From CALBTQ01 sp036725605 (GTDB taxonomy: Bacteria > Lernaellota > Lernaellaia > Lernaellales > Lernaellaceae), in contig DAIMDW010000023.1 in the NCBI GenBank assembly GCA_036725605.1, forward strand, positions 1-64,000: DNA of 64,000 bases, given 5' to 3'. Shown piece after piece: positions 17,405-24,897 of this stretch. The notes under the pieces were generated by a model. The model made no database searches, was not told where the DNA came from, and saw nothing but the letters and a program-made list of their open reading frames with translations. Position numbers and translations under genes: made by a program. Numbering within the stretch: position 1 is the stretch's first letter; each line of letters opens with the position of its first letter.

Positions 17405-18019
17405 TCAGTCGCGCAGTTTCAAACTCAGCGCCACCCCGTCGCCGATCGGCAGGATCGTGCTGTACAGACGCGGGTCGGCGAAAATCATCTCGTTGTAGCG
17501 GTGAATCGGCGCGGCGAATTTTTCCGCGACGCCCATCGGCACGAACAACGTATCGTCGGCGACGATCAATCCGCCCACGCGCGTCAGTTCGACGCAGCGG
17601 CTCAGCAGTTGCGGATACAGCGCCTTCTGCGAGTCCTGCACGATCATGTCGAAGGGACCCTCCAGCGTCTCGACGACCTGCGCCGCGTCGCCGTGAATCA
17701 GCTCGACGATGTGCCCCAGCTTCGCCTGTGCGATGTGCCGGCGCGCGTCGACCAACGCTTCTTCATTAAGCTCGACCGACCACAGCCGGCCGCCGGTGGC
17801 GCGCAATGCCTCACCGAGCCAGATCGTCCCGTACCCGCCGCTCGTGCCCAGTTCCAGTACGCGCCGCGCCCCGCTCAGACGCACCAATAGGCTCAGCAGC
17901 TTGCCGGCTTGCCGGCCGATGGTCGGCGGTGCGTCGCGTCCGTCGCTGATGTTTTGCACCGCGTCCAGCAGCGGCGAATCGTCGACCAGAAATTGTTCGA
18001 TGTAGTTGAAAATCTCCAT
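17405..18019 (-). CDS. SAM-dependent O-methyltransferase (COMT-like family 3)
   Basis: 204 residues. ATG at 18019 has GGGAGAC upstream. The fold shows the Rossmann SAM site VLELGTSGGYGTIWLGEAL, the acidic end of strand 2 (LWSVELNEEALVDARRHI) and IVQDSQKALYPQLL, where related enzymes place metal-binding Asp residues, with VADDTLF after it. It resembles caffeoyl-CoA/catechol-type O-methyltransferases. Position directly before the double radical SAM gene suggests a shared operon. Confidence 0.85.
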   Translation of the reverse strand: MEIFNYIEQFLVDDSPLLDAVQNISDGRDAPPTIGRQAGKLLSLLVRLSGARRVLELGTSGGYGTIWLGEALRATGGRLWSVELNEEALVDARRHIAQAKLGHIVELIHGDAAQVVETLEGPFDMIVQDSQKALYPQLLSRCVELTRVGGLIVADDTLFVPMGVAEKFAAPIHRYNEMIFADPRLYSTILPIGDGVALSLKLRD

Positions 18020-18113
18020 CGTCCGTCTCCCGCGCAATGTGGGGAGGTTGTAGCGGATTCGTCCCGTTGTTGGCAAGAGGCGGGGCGGAGGGATAGACCC
18101 GGCTTGGTGGTTG

Positions 18114-18200
18114 TACGAGCACAGCTTTCGCCAGGGGCGAAAACTATGGCACCCGGAAAGGGCGTCATTGTCCGTGTGCCACGCTTTTGGCGTCGTGCGG
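18114..18200. repeat. Dispersed two-hairpin repeat, inverted copy 3
   Basis: Near reverse complement of 2163-2241, including AGCTTTCGCcaggGGCGAAAACT and GGACAATGACG-type spacer. No gene is supported in 18020-18212. Confidence 0.7.
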
Positions 18201-18212
18201 ATGCAAACAATA

Positions 18213-18614
18213 TCAGAAATACGTCAGGCTGATTATCGTTCGAATTGGGGTGTAGACCATAATGGAAAGAATGACCAACGAGAGAGCGATCACCACATAC
18301 AGCCGGTTTCGATTGCGGTTGATGGTCATAAACGTCAGGCCAAAAACACTGAACAAAAAAAGCAGGACCAGACCGAGGGTCAGAATGAAATGGTCATTGA
18401 CGATTCGGCCCAGATACAACATCCAGAATCGTCTCCAGCCGATATATCCGCCGAACCTGACAATTGCGCGTTCGACGAAATTGCCGAACAAATAGATTTC
18501 CGGGACCAAAAGCAGAGTGAAGATTGTGAACACCATATACAACCGCACAACAATCGCGCTGGGCGGCTCATATTGAGAAATGGATGTTTTCTCCGCCGGC
18601 AAATCGTTGCTCAT
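18213..18614 (-). CDS. Small multi-pass membrane protein, paralogue 3
   Basis: 133 residues, ATG at 18614. A soluble N-terminus ends in YEPPSAIVVRLYMVFTIF, followed by three hydrophobic helices (about 35-52, 78-103 and 105-125). The EPPSA-x-x-x-RL-segment matches the two paralogues at 18647-19015 and 19084-19440, but the rest has diverged. Function unknown. Base composition is less GC-rich than the flanks. Confidence 0.65.
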   Translation of the reverse strand: MSNDLPAEKTSISQYEPPSAIVVRLYMVFTIFTLLLVPEIYLFGNFVERAIVRFGGYIGWRRFWMLYLGRIVNDHFILTLGLVLLFLFSVFGLTFMTINRNRNRLYVVIALSLVILSIMVYTPIRTIISLTYF

Positions 18615-18646
18615 CGATTCGCGCTCCGTTGTTCCTTGAAACCTGT

Positions 18647-19015
18647 TTAGCACATATATGCCCCGCCGGCCGCGCCCAAGCCAACAAGTAGAATGATAAA
18701 GGACAGCGGCAGCAGCGCGAGCGTCAACTTGACGCGCCGCCCGTCGCGGCGAATGACCCGGAACATTAACCAAGTGGCGGCAAAGAACGTCGCGCCCAGC
18801 AGAATCAGCGTCACAAAGAAATGGCTGTAACCGAACTTCAGGAAATCGCCCCAAGCTCCATAGTAACAAGTGTTGCCATCGGCGACGCGAACGGAAAACG
18901 CCAGATTCACGCCCAACGCCACGGCGTTGAAAATCATCAACATCAGCCACAGGCGCATCGACAACGCGCTGGGCGGTTCGATCGAGGATTTCGTTTCCAG
19001 CCTGGAATAAATCAT
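18647..19015 (-). CDS. Small multi-pass membrane protein, paralogue 2
   Basis: 122 residues, ATG at 19015 with GGAAAG upstream. Begins MIYSRLETKSSIEPPSALSM, then helices at residues about 20-42, 62-84 and 95-118. YGAWGDFLKFGYSHFFVTLI aligns with YGEWSEFFARLYRHFFLTIF of paralogue 1, showing common descent. It sits between its two paralogues on the same strand, with 31- and 68-bp gaps. Confidence 0.7.
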   Translation of the reverse strand: MIYSRLETKSSIEPPSALSMRLWLMLMIFNAVALGVNLAFSVRVADGNTCYYGAWGDFLKFGYSHFFVTLILLGATFFAATWLMFRVIRRDGRRVKLTLALLPLSFIILLVGLGAAGGAYMC

Positions 19016-19083
19016 TTATCGCTTTCCGATTCTCTGCGAGCTTCGTTCAATTCAAAATTGAAATTGTCGATGAGTCAAATTCC

Positions 19084-19440
19084 TTATGCATAAGATAACA
19101 TCCAGAAAAGGCCGATTAATAATGGCGCCAAGATCAAAACAAAGATAGCGACCACTCGTGGCGCATCGCGTCTGATCTTGTAGAACATAGCCCAAGTGGC
19201 GGTGGTGATCAGGAAACCGAAAAGGAAAATCGTCAGGAAAAAGTGGCGATAGAGACGAGCGAAAAATTCGGACCACTCTCCATAGGAATACCAACTATTG
19301 GCGCTTTCCGCGTAATTGACGACCAACAGAATGTTGACCGCAAGGAAAAGTGCGACCAACACAATGAAAACGATCCACAGGCGCATCGACAGCGCGCTGG
19401 GAGGCTCGATCGATTTCGTTTTGGTCGTTGAAAAGTTCAC
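19084..19440 (-). CDS. Small multi-pass membrane protein, paralogue 1
   Basis: 118 residues starting at a GTG (19440-19438) that overlaps the stop of the upstream DUF4380-like gene as GTGA, implying translational coupling. Sequence: KSIEPPSALSMRLWIVFIVL..., then YGEWSEFFARLYRHFFLTIF and a C-terminal helix pair. A longer in-frame opening reads through the upstream gene in another frame and is rejected. Function unknown. Confidence 0.7.
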   Translation of the reverse strand: MNFSTTKTKSIEPPSALSMRLWIVFIVLVALFLAVNILLVVNYAESANSWYSYGEWSEFFARLYRHFFLTIFLFGFLITTATWAMFYKIRRDAPRVVAIFVLILAPLLIGLFWMLSYA

Positions 19441-20357
19441 GGGACGCTTTCCAATTTCGCGAAAATTTCGTCCGGCCCGACGCGCCCCGGTACGCGGAAG
19501 ACGTGCCAGCGTTGTCGTTGGCCGACGCTCTCGCCGGGCGCCAGTTCGCGCCACGGCGCGTGCAGTTCAATCTCCAGATAATTATGATTCGGCGAATTGT
19601 AGACTTCAACCTCGGCCTCGTGCGCGTAGTCGGCGACGGGCGGATGCGCGAAGGTGCGCGCGAACGCGAGCGTCGTCTCTTTTTCCTCACGCAAGGCGAT
19701 CACGCAGCCGCGTTGCGCGAAGCCGCCGTATTTGAAGTGCGCCGGCGCGCGGCAGACGATCTTGCACCACTCGCCCGCGCGCTCGACGAACCGGTCGATC
19801 AGGCAAACCGAATCGCCTTCCTCGGGGTAGGGCCGCAATGCCGTGGCGGGCAGGTACACGTCGAAGGGCCGCAGCACCTGGGTGACGTTCCACAGGCCGC
19901 GCCGCACCGGCCGGTCGGAGTCGTTGCGGATCGTCTCGTCCAGCGTCAGCACGCCGGCGGCGCTCACCTCGACCCGCCGCACCACGCGCAGGCCCGTCTC
20001 ACGGCACAGCGGGCTGGTCATGACGATCGCGTCGCCGTCCTCTTCAACTTGATACGGCGCGGCGTCCAGCTCCAGCGGCGGGATGCCGTCGACCCACGCG
20101 CGTTGCGGGGCGACCCACGTTTTGTCGCCGCCCCACAGACCGAAGCCGATCGCGCGCTTGGCCGCCCGCAGATCGTCCACGGCGGAAAAATCGAAGGTCT
20201 CGCCCGTGCGCTCGGCCTGCACGAACAGCAACTCCTCGCCGCGGTATTGCAGCGAGATGATCCGCCCGCCGATCGCCGGCGCCGCCGCCGCGACCAACTC
20301 CCCGCCGCGCAGTGTTTTCAGCGCCCAATTTTTCTCGCCACCGCGCTGCGCAATCAC
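19437..20357 (-). CDS. DUF4380-like / mutarotase-fold protein
   Basis: 306 residues; GTG start at 20357 with GGGAG upstream. The N-terminus AAAAPAIGGRIISLQYRGEELLF and the long all-beta layout (WNVTQVLRPFDVYLP, FKYGGFAQRGCVIAL) resemble the DUF4380/aldose-1-epimerase-like galactose mutarotase superfamily, which binds carbohydrates. Catalytic His pairs of true epimerases are not evident, so a sugar-binding role is possible. It leads the set of three small membrane proteins and overlaps the first of them. Confidence 0.6.
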   Translation of the reverse strand: MIAQRGGEKNWALKTLRGGELVAAAAPAIGGRIISLQYRGEELLFVQAERTGETFDFSAVDDLRAAKRAIGFGLWGGDKTWVAPQRAWVDGIPPLELDAAPYQVEEDGDAIVMTSPLCRETGLRVVRRVEVSAAGVLTLDETIRNDSDRPVRRGLWNVTQVLRPFDVYLPATALRPYPEEGDSVCLIDRFVERAGEWCKIVCRAPAHFKYGGFAQRGCVIALREEKETTLAFARTFAHPPVADYAHEAEVEVYNSPNHNYLEIELHAPWRELAPGESVGQRQRWHVFRVPGRVGPDEIFAKLESVP

Positions 20358-20597
20358 GAAATACTCCCTTGTGGTTTGTTTATTCTAATGAGTGCATACC
20401 TTATCTAAAGGAGTGAACTGCTAAATTATACAAGATATTGTGTGCGTTTACACTGAATTTTTTGCCTAAAATAATACTCCCCCTTCATGGCGCAATTGAC
20501 GATTTTATGGTTGAGGGCAAAAAAATGGCGCGTTTCTCATTTGAGGGAAATTCAACGGCCGATTGATACGGAATGCGCCGCTACACAGGGGAAGACA

Positions 20598-20939
20598 ATG
20601 AATGAACCAAGCGTATTGAGAACGCGAAGCATGCGGTTGCACGGACTCCCCTCCATCCGGATGAACTTCGAACTGGAAGGCAAGCGCATCGGGTACGCCC
20701 ATGTCATGCACGAAAGCGGCGACATCGTCGTGCGCCACGTGCACATCGAGGTACACTACCTCAATCATCCGTACGCCTTCTACACCGTCGAATCGCTCAA
20801 GCGCACCGCCGACGCCATCGTCATCGAGGATCCCAGCGCGCTCGAGCGTGACTTCTGGCGGATGATGGGCCTGCAGTCGTTCGGCGGGCGCATCATGTTC
20901 TGGCGACGCGGCCGCAACACCGGCGAAATGGCGCACTGA
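20598..20939 (+). CDS. Conserved-looking hypothetical protein
   Basis: 113 residues. ATG at 20598 has GGGGAAG upstream; the frame is open from 20487 but without a start signal. Predicted strands IRMNFELEGKRIGYAHVMHES and IVVRHVHIEVHYLNHPYAFY suggest a small beta-rich cytoplasmic protein. Nothing recognised. The 240-bp gap 20358-20597 upstream is AT-rich and divergent from the DUF4380-like gene, so probably holds promoters for both. Confidence 0.55.
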   Translation: MNEPSVLRTRSMRLHGLPSIRMNFELEGKRIGYAHVMHESGDIVVRHVHIEVHYLNHPYAFYTVESLKRTADAIVIEDPSALERDFWRMMGLQSFGGRIMFWRRGRNTGEMAH

Positions 20940-21040
20940 ACCGTTTTCCTTTCCTCCCCACTCGGCGACGGCGTTTGACGACGGCGGGCGAATCGGCTAC
21001 CCAAGGGCAGAGGTTTATCCAACCGTCTCCGGAGAAGTCG

Positions 21041-21403
21041 ATGCGCTTGCCGATGTTGTTGATGATCGTCTTGTTTGCGTGCGTCGCGTTCGCCGCCGAG
21101 CCGCTCGGCCATTTCGATGCCGGCACGACGATCCATTTGCGCGTCGGCGAAAGCGTGACCATCGTGCTGGAGCGCTCGACTGCCGAAGAAGTGCAATGGC
21201 TCTGGCCGCATCGGCCCGATTATTTGCTGGCCCATCGCCCGGGCGCCGTGCAGACCGACGAGGAGCACGGGCGCATCGTCGAAACGCACGTCTTCACCGC
21301 GTTGACGCCCGGCGCCGACATCGTGTTTGCGGAAAAAGTATCCACGGACGATCCGACCGTGGTGATCGCGCGCTACATCGTCACCGTGCAGGTCGAGCCC
21401 TGA
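21041..21403 (+). CDS. Small secreted beta-rich protein (chagasin-like?)
   Basis: 120 residues; ATG at 21041 after GGAGAAG. Signal peptide MRLPMLLMIVLFACVAFAAE, then LRVGESVTIVLERSTAEEVQ, WPHRPDYLLAH, VFTALTPGADIVFAEK and ARYIVTVQVEP. The order (GE-x-V-x-I-x-L, a Trp loop, a Gly-rich strand, a terminal strand) is loosely like chagasin-type I42 cysteine-protease inhibitors, but the NPTTGYxW loop is absent. Two papain-like proteases are encoded elsewhere in the window, so inhibition is conceivable but unproven. Ends 1 bp before a convergent gene. Confidence 0.5.
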   Translation: MRLPMLLMIVLFACVAFAAEPLGHFDAGTTIHLRVGESVTIVLERSTAEEVQWLWPHRPDYLLAHRPGAVQTDEEHGRIVETHVFTALTPGADIVFAEKVSTDDPTVVIARYIVTVQVEP

Positions 21404-21404
21404 A

Positions 21405-22745
21405 TTATTCCACCGCTTCCTCGCGGACCGTCACCTCGATCGGCGTGTTGATCGCCTGTTGCGCCTGCCGCGCGTAGTCGGCGCGCATCGCGCCCCGGAA
21501 AAACACGAGGTGGTAGGAAAGCTCCAGGATGCCCTTTTTCAAGCGGATCAAATCGAAGCGGAACATCCCCTGGCCCCAGGCGCCGGGCTCCTCGTCGGGG
21601 CCGGCATCGGCCGCGGCGTCGTCGAGATAGGCCAACGAACTGGTCAGCCCGTATTGCCGGGGCACGCGTCCCAGAATGAACATCGTCGCGCCGTGACCGC
21701 TGTAGGCCAACCACGCGGGTTCGGCTTTGCGTAGCGCCTGCTCGGCCTGATCCATGCGCCCGTCGATGGCGTAGGGTTGCATCGCCGCCGGATAGAATTT
21801 CATGCCCTGCGCCGTGCTGTTCAGATCCAGCCCGCCGTCGAGCGTCGCCGATTTCGCGACCGTCGCCAGATTCAGCGGCAAATGAATGCGCGTGGGCAGC
21901 GAGAACATCTCGCGCGTGAAGGTCGTGTTCATTTCCAGATGCAGGTCGAACAGACCGCCGATTTTCACGTCGTGCTCCGCGCCGCGAATCACACGCACCG
22001 GCCCGTCGATGTACCCGGCCACCGAACCCTGCACGTCGTCCTCGTTCACGTCGATCGCCACGAGCACCTTGGATTGCAGGTGAAAACGGATCTTCACCCG
22101 GTCGAGAACCTCGGTGTCGTCGCCGGCTTTGAGGCGCAGGCTCGACACGGCCAGGTCCTGCTTGCCCGGCCGGTAACGCGCCACGTAACGGTCGGTGAAA
22201 ACCGCTTCCGCCTGCGGATTGAAACTCACGTAATCCTTCGGCGACAACGGCGGCGGCGTGCCGGCATAGGCGGTGAGGTACACGTAGCCCTTGGTTTTGT
22301 TGGGACCGCTCAGCTCGATCTCCAGCACCTTGGCCGCGTGCTGAAACGTCACCGCCGCCGGTGCTCGCGGGCCCGCGTCGGCCGTGGCGAAGACCAGCTC
22401 GTCATGCTCGTCCAGGGCGTTGCCGTCCGCTTCCCGCCGCCGGACCTTGAGCCGCAGGTGCTTGGTGTTGCCGTTGGCCGGCGCGAGCGGCAGCACGTAA
22501 CGCCCGGCGCTGTCGCACGAGTCGATCTGAAAGGGAATCGCCGCCGCTTCGCCGCCGCCGTTGACGGCGAACAAGCGCAACCGGGTGGCGTCCTGGCCGA
22601 GCATGCCGTAAATCTGCGCGCCCTTGACCACGGTGACGCCCGGCAATTCCGGCAACGGTTTGGCGGTCTCTTCGCCGACGGCCAAGGCCGCCAGCGCGCC
22701 GATAATCACCATGAGCGCCACGGCCATCCAGCAGGCGTTTCGCAT
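21405..22745 (-). CDS. Secreted protein of unknown function
   Basis: 446 residues; ATG at 22745 with GGAGAGAG upstream. Signal peptide to about residue 23 (MRNACWMAVALMVIIGALAA). The mature protein is beta-rich with IPFQIDSCDSAGRYVLPLAP and DEHDELVFATADAG, and a long C-terminal portion with FFRGAMRADYARQAQQ. No lipobox and no recognised family. The pattern PFQID...DE-DELVF recurs in uncharacterised secreted proteins that carry carbohydrate- or metal-binding sandwich domains, but that is only an impression. Confidence 0.6.
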   Translation of the reverse strand: MRNACWMAVALMVIIGALAALAVGEETAKPLPELPGVTVVKGAQIYGMLGQDATRLRLFAVNGGGEAAAIPFQIDSCDSAGRYVLPLAPANGNTKHLRLKVRRREADGNALDEHDELVFATADAGPRAPAAVTFQHAAKVLEIELSGPNKTKGYVYLTAYAGTPPPLSPKDYVSFNPQAEAVFTDRYVARYRPGKQDLAVSSLRLKAGDDTEVLDRVKIRFHLQSKVLVAIDVNEDDVQGSVAGYIDGPVRVIRGAEHDVKIGGLFDLHLEMNTTFTREMFSLPTRIHLPLNLATVAKSATLDGGLDLNSTAQGMKFYPAAMQPYAIDGRMDQAEQALRKAEPAWLAYSGHGATMFILGRVPRQYGLTSSLAYLDDAAADAGPDEEPGAWGQGMFRFDLIRLKKGILELSYHLVFFRGAMRADYARQAQQAINTPIEVTVREEAVE

Positions 22746-22820
22746 GAACTCTCTCCGTGAAAAAAATGCAGTACCACCCTAGAAGCCGCCGCCGGTGACT
22801 GTCAAGGTTTGTCGGGGTGG

Positions 22821-23696
22821 CTACAAATTGGCGGGAATGTACAAGCGCCACGGCCGGCAAAAGGTCGTTTCGCCCATGTCGTGGTCGAGGTAAAAATCGT
22901 ACTTCATTTCCAAGGCACGGAACGCTCGCACCGCCGCCGCGCCATAACCGGCGCGTTCCAGATAGAAACCGATCGCCTGATGGTAAGGGTAGACGAAGTT
23001 CAATTGTTTGTAAGTTGCCAGGAGTTTGTTGGTGGAAAGCCTTCCTCTGGCCAACCGAAACGCCTGGAGCGCTTCGGCGACGCCGCCGGCATAGTTCGGT
23101 CGCACGACGATGTCCAACAACGTCCGTTCGATATTCGTTACGGAAAGCGTTTCTCCCTCTTCCCGCAACCGATGGATGACGCCCAGTTGCCCGGTGTGCA
23201 TTCCGTTCAGCAGAAAAACGCGTTGCTTTTTAAACGTGGCGAAATTGTTCGAGGTGCGAACCGGCCGGCTGAATGCGTCGTCGATTTCCTTTTGCGTGAT
23301 CGGTTTGCGTCGATCTTGTTTCGACGCCTGCTCGAAGGTGACGTAGTGCGCGGACGGCGCCTTTTCGGTTAGCCCATGCAGGAACGCCGCCGAATGATGA
23401 CTCAAATAGCTATTCGCTTTGAGCGAGAGGAGAACCTCGTTCAACGGTGCGTCTTCCCACACATAGCGACAAGGCGAAAAACGCGGAAACGAGAATTTAT
23501 GCCGCACCATCGGCGTGCGCCGCACCAGATAGTCGGCGAATTTTTCCACGGTGATCACGCTGGACAATTGCCAGGATTTGCGCTGCTGGTGAAAAATTTG
23601 GGCCAGCTCGAGCTCATCGTAAATGCGACGATTTTGTTTTTCGAAAAAGGCAAGAATGTCGGTCCTGACGGCTGACAATTGCACTTTCTTCGGCAT
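22821..23696 (-). CDS. AbiEi-like antitoxin/transcriptional regulator, orphan
   Basis: 291 residues; ATG at 23696 with GGGAGCC upstream. The N-terminal part (residues 5-75) is a likely winged helix. SYLSHHSAAFLHGLTEKAP and LSVTNIERTLLDIVVRP are typical of the AbiEi antitoxin family of type IV toxin-antitoxin systems, which repress their own promoter by binding inverted repeats. The usual partner, an AbiEii nucleotidyltransferase toxin, is not found on either side. The upstream gap holds three related palindromes, the nearest about 90 bp from the start codon. Confidence 0.6.
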   Translation of the reverse strand: MPKKVQLSAVRTDILAFFEKQNRRIYDELELAQIFHQQRKSWQLSSVITVEKFADYLVRRTPMVRHKFSFPRFSPCRYVWEDAPLNEVLLSLKANSYLSHHSAAFLHGLTEKAPSAHYVTFEQASKQDRRKPITQKEIDDAFSRPVRTSNNFATFKKQRVFLLNGMHTGQLGVIHRLREEGETLSVTNIERTLLDIVVRPNYAGGVAEALQAFRLARGRLSTNKLLATYKQLNFVYPYHQAIGFYLERAGYGAAAVRAFRALEMKYDFYLDHDMGETTFCRPWRLYIPANL

Positions 23697-23787
23697 GTCG
23701 GCTCCCAGGGGCGTTCGATCGTTTCGCAAATTGCGGGGTGCGACGATCTGTCCCAACGCACCTCGCGAAAGATTGTGCAGTGCAGTA

Positions 23788-23811
23788 TATTGACGTACGC
23801 GTACGTTAATA
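23788..23811. promoter_or_regulatory. Palindrome 1 of TAACGTA-N4-TACGTTA set
   Basis: TATTGACGTACGCGTACGTTAATA, a 24-bp palindrome with one mismatched pair, about 90 bp upstream of the AbiEi-like start. Same core as the perfect palindromes at 23900-23933 and 24084-24117. Confidence 0.6.
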
Positions 23812-23899
23812 CATGAGTCACAAATTGTCAAGAAGGTGTCGGGATTGAACAATGCGCTGAGAGAAATGCTTCGACCAAACAAAACGTCGTTCCAATTTT

Positions 23900-23933
23900 T
23901 TACTTGCTAACGTATGCATACGTTAGCAAGTAA
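23900..23933. promoter_or_regulatory. Palindrome 2, 34-bp perfect
   Basis: A perfect 34-bp palindrome centred at 23916/23917 with core GCTAACGTATGCATACGTTA followed by GC, flanked by ACTT/AAGT arms. Confidence 0.7.
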
Positions 23934-23976
23934 TATTAGAGATGTCAAAATGGGGGTGAAGCTGTCCGTCATTACG

Positions 23977-24060
23977 CGATCGATTCACCGGCGCCGTGTG
24001 ATTGGTTCGTCGGCGCCGCGCGATCGATTTGTCGTTACCGCGCGATTGGTTCGCCGGTCA
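23977..24060. repeat. 22-bp tandem repeats (about 3.8 units)
   Basis: Units at 23977, 23999, 24021 and 24043 follow the pattern CGATYGRTTYRYCGGCGCCGYG, with GATCGAT alternating with GATTGGT. They lie midway between the two perfect palindromes, like iterons or a multi-site operator. No gene is supported anywhere in 23697-24344. Confidence 0.65.
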
Positions 24061-24083
24061 AGCAAAAAAGGGACTTTTTTATT

Positions 24084-24117
24084 CTAACTGCTAACGTACA
24101 TGTACGTTAGCAGTTAG
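24084..24117. promoter_or_regulatory. Palindrome 3, 34-bp perfect
   Basis: A perfect 34-bp palindrome centred at 24100/24101 with core GCTAACGTACATGTACGTTA followed by GC, flanked by CTAACT/AGTTAG arms. Confidence 0.7.
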
Positions 24118-24344
24118 TAAATAAAATATCAAGAGGAAGGGAAGGGGAAAACAACCCTGGATTAAACCGGATCGTGTTGCGTCGGACCTGCCGATAAAAA
24201 TCATCGAGTTTGATAATTGCCTGGAGCGGAGGGATTACTTCTTTGCTTGCCCGCGCTCGGCTTTCGCCCGGGCGACCTGGCCCCAGGTGACGACTCCTGA
24301 CCGTACTTGGCGCGCCGGCGATCCAACGCGGGAGCGGCGGTGGT

Positions 24345-24839
24345 TTACGGCTGTTTCGTTTTCTGCTTGTGCTGCGTTTCCGTCGGCAGGGACGCTTTGC
24401 CCACGACGAACGGCAGCACGGTCAGCACATTGTCGTTCGCATCGACGATCTCCACCCGCCACGTGCCGGCCTGCTTGGCGGGGATGGTCAGTTGCGTGAT
24501 CGCGTGATGCTTCTCTTTGGACAATTGCAGGTCGGTGCGGCTCGTTTCGGCGTCGCCGCGATACCACACCACCGTCACCGTCTGCGCCTGCGCCGCGTCG
24601 ATGATCGCCACGCGGCAATAGACGACGCCCACGTTTTTCGCGAAGCTCGACGCCTCGCCGGTCAGTTGCCCGTCGGTGGTCACGCCGCTGCCCAACGTCG
24701 CCTCGACGGTGAAGGTCGGAATGTTCATCCAATCGGTCAACGAATCGCCGAGCGCCTGGCACCGGCATTCCTCCGCCTGGCCCAGGCTCACGGCCAAAAC
24801 GACGAACACCGCGATCAACGACAGTCGACGCCAGTGCAT
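24345..24839 (-). CDS. Secreted DUF2914-domain protein
   Basis: 164 residues. ATG at 24839 follows GGAGGTAG. Signal peptide MHWRRLSLIAVFVVLAVSLG, cleaved near GQAEE. Residues about 65-150 match DUF2914: VYCRVAIIDAAQAQTVTVVW, YRGDAETSRTDLQLS and GTWRVEIVDANDNVLTVLPF. The family occurs in exported proteins and has no known activity. It is followed by the palindrome-rich gene-free region. Confidence 0.75.
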   Translation of the reverse strand: MHWRRLSLIAVFVVLAVSLGQAEECRCQALGDSLTDWMNIPTFTVEATLGSGVTTDGQLTGEASSFAKNVGVVYCRVAIIDAAQAQTVTVVWYRGDAETSRTDLQLSKEKHHAITQLTIPAKQAGTWRVEIVDANDNVLTVLPFVVGKASLPTETQHKQKTKQP

Positions 24840-24897
24840 GATGCTACCTCCGCAAGGGTGATGATTCACTGTATGCCTTCATCGATGGGGAAGCAAG

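Noticed and set aside
23977..24060. CRISPR-like tandem units
   Set aside because: Units are contiguous 22-mers without spacers and no cas gene is near.
24235..24768. Minus-strand 177-codon frame
   Set aside because: Overlaps the DUF2914 gene in another frame, Arg-rich, no start site.
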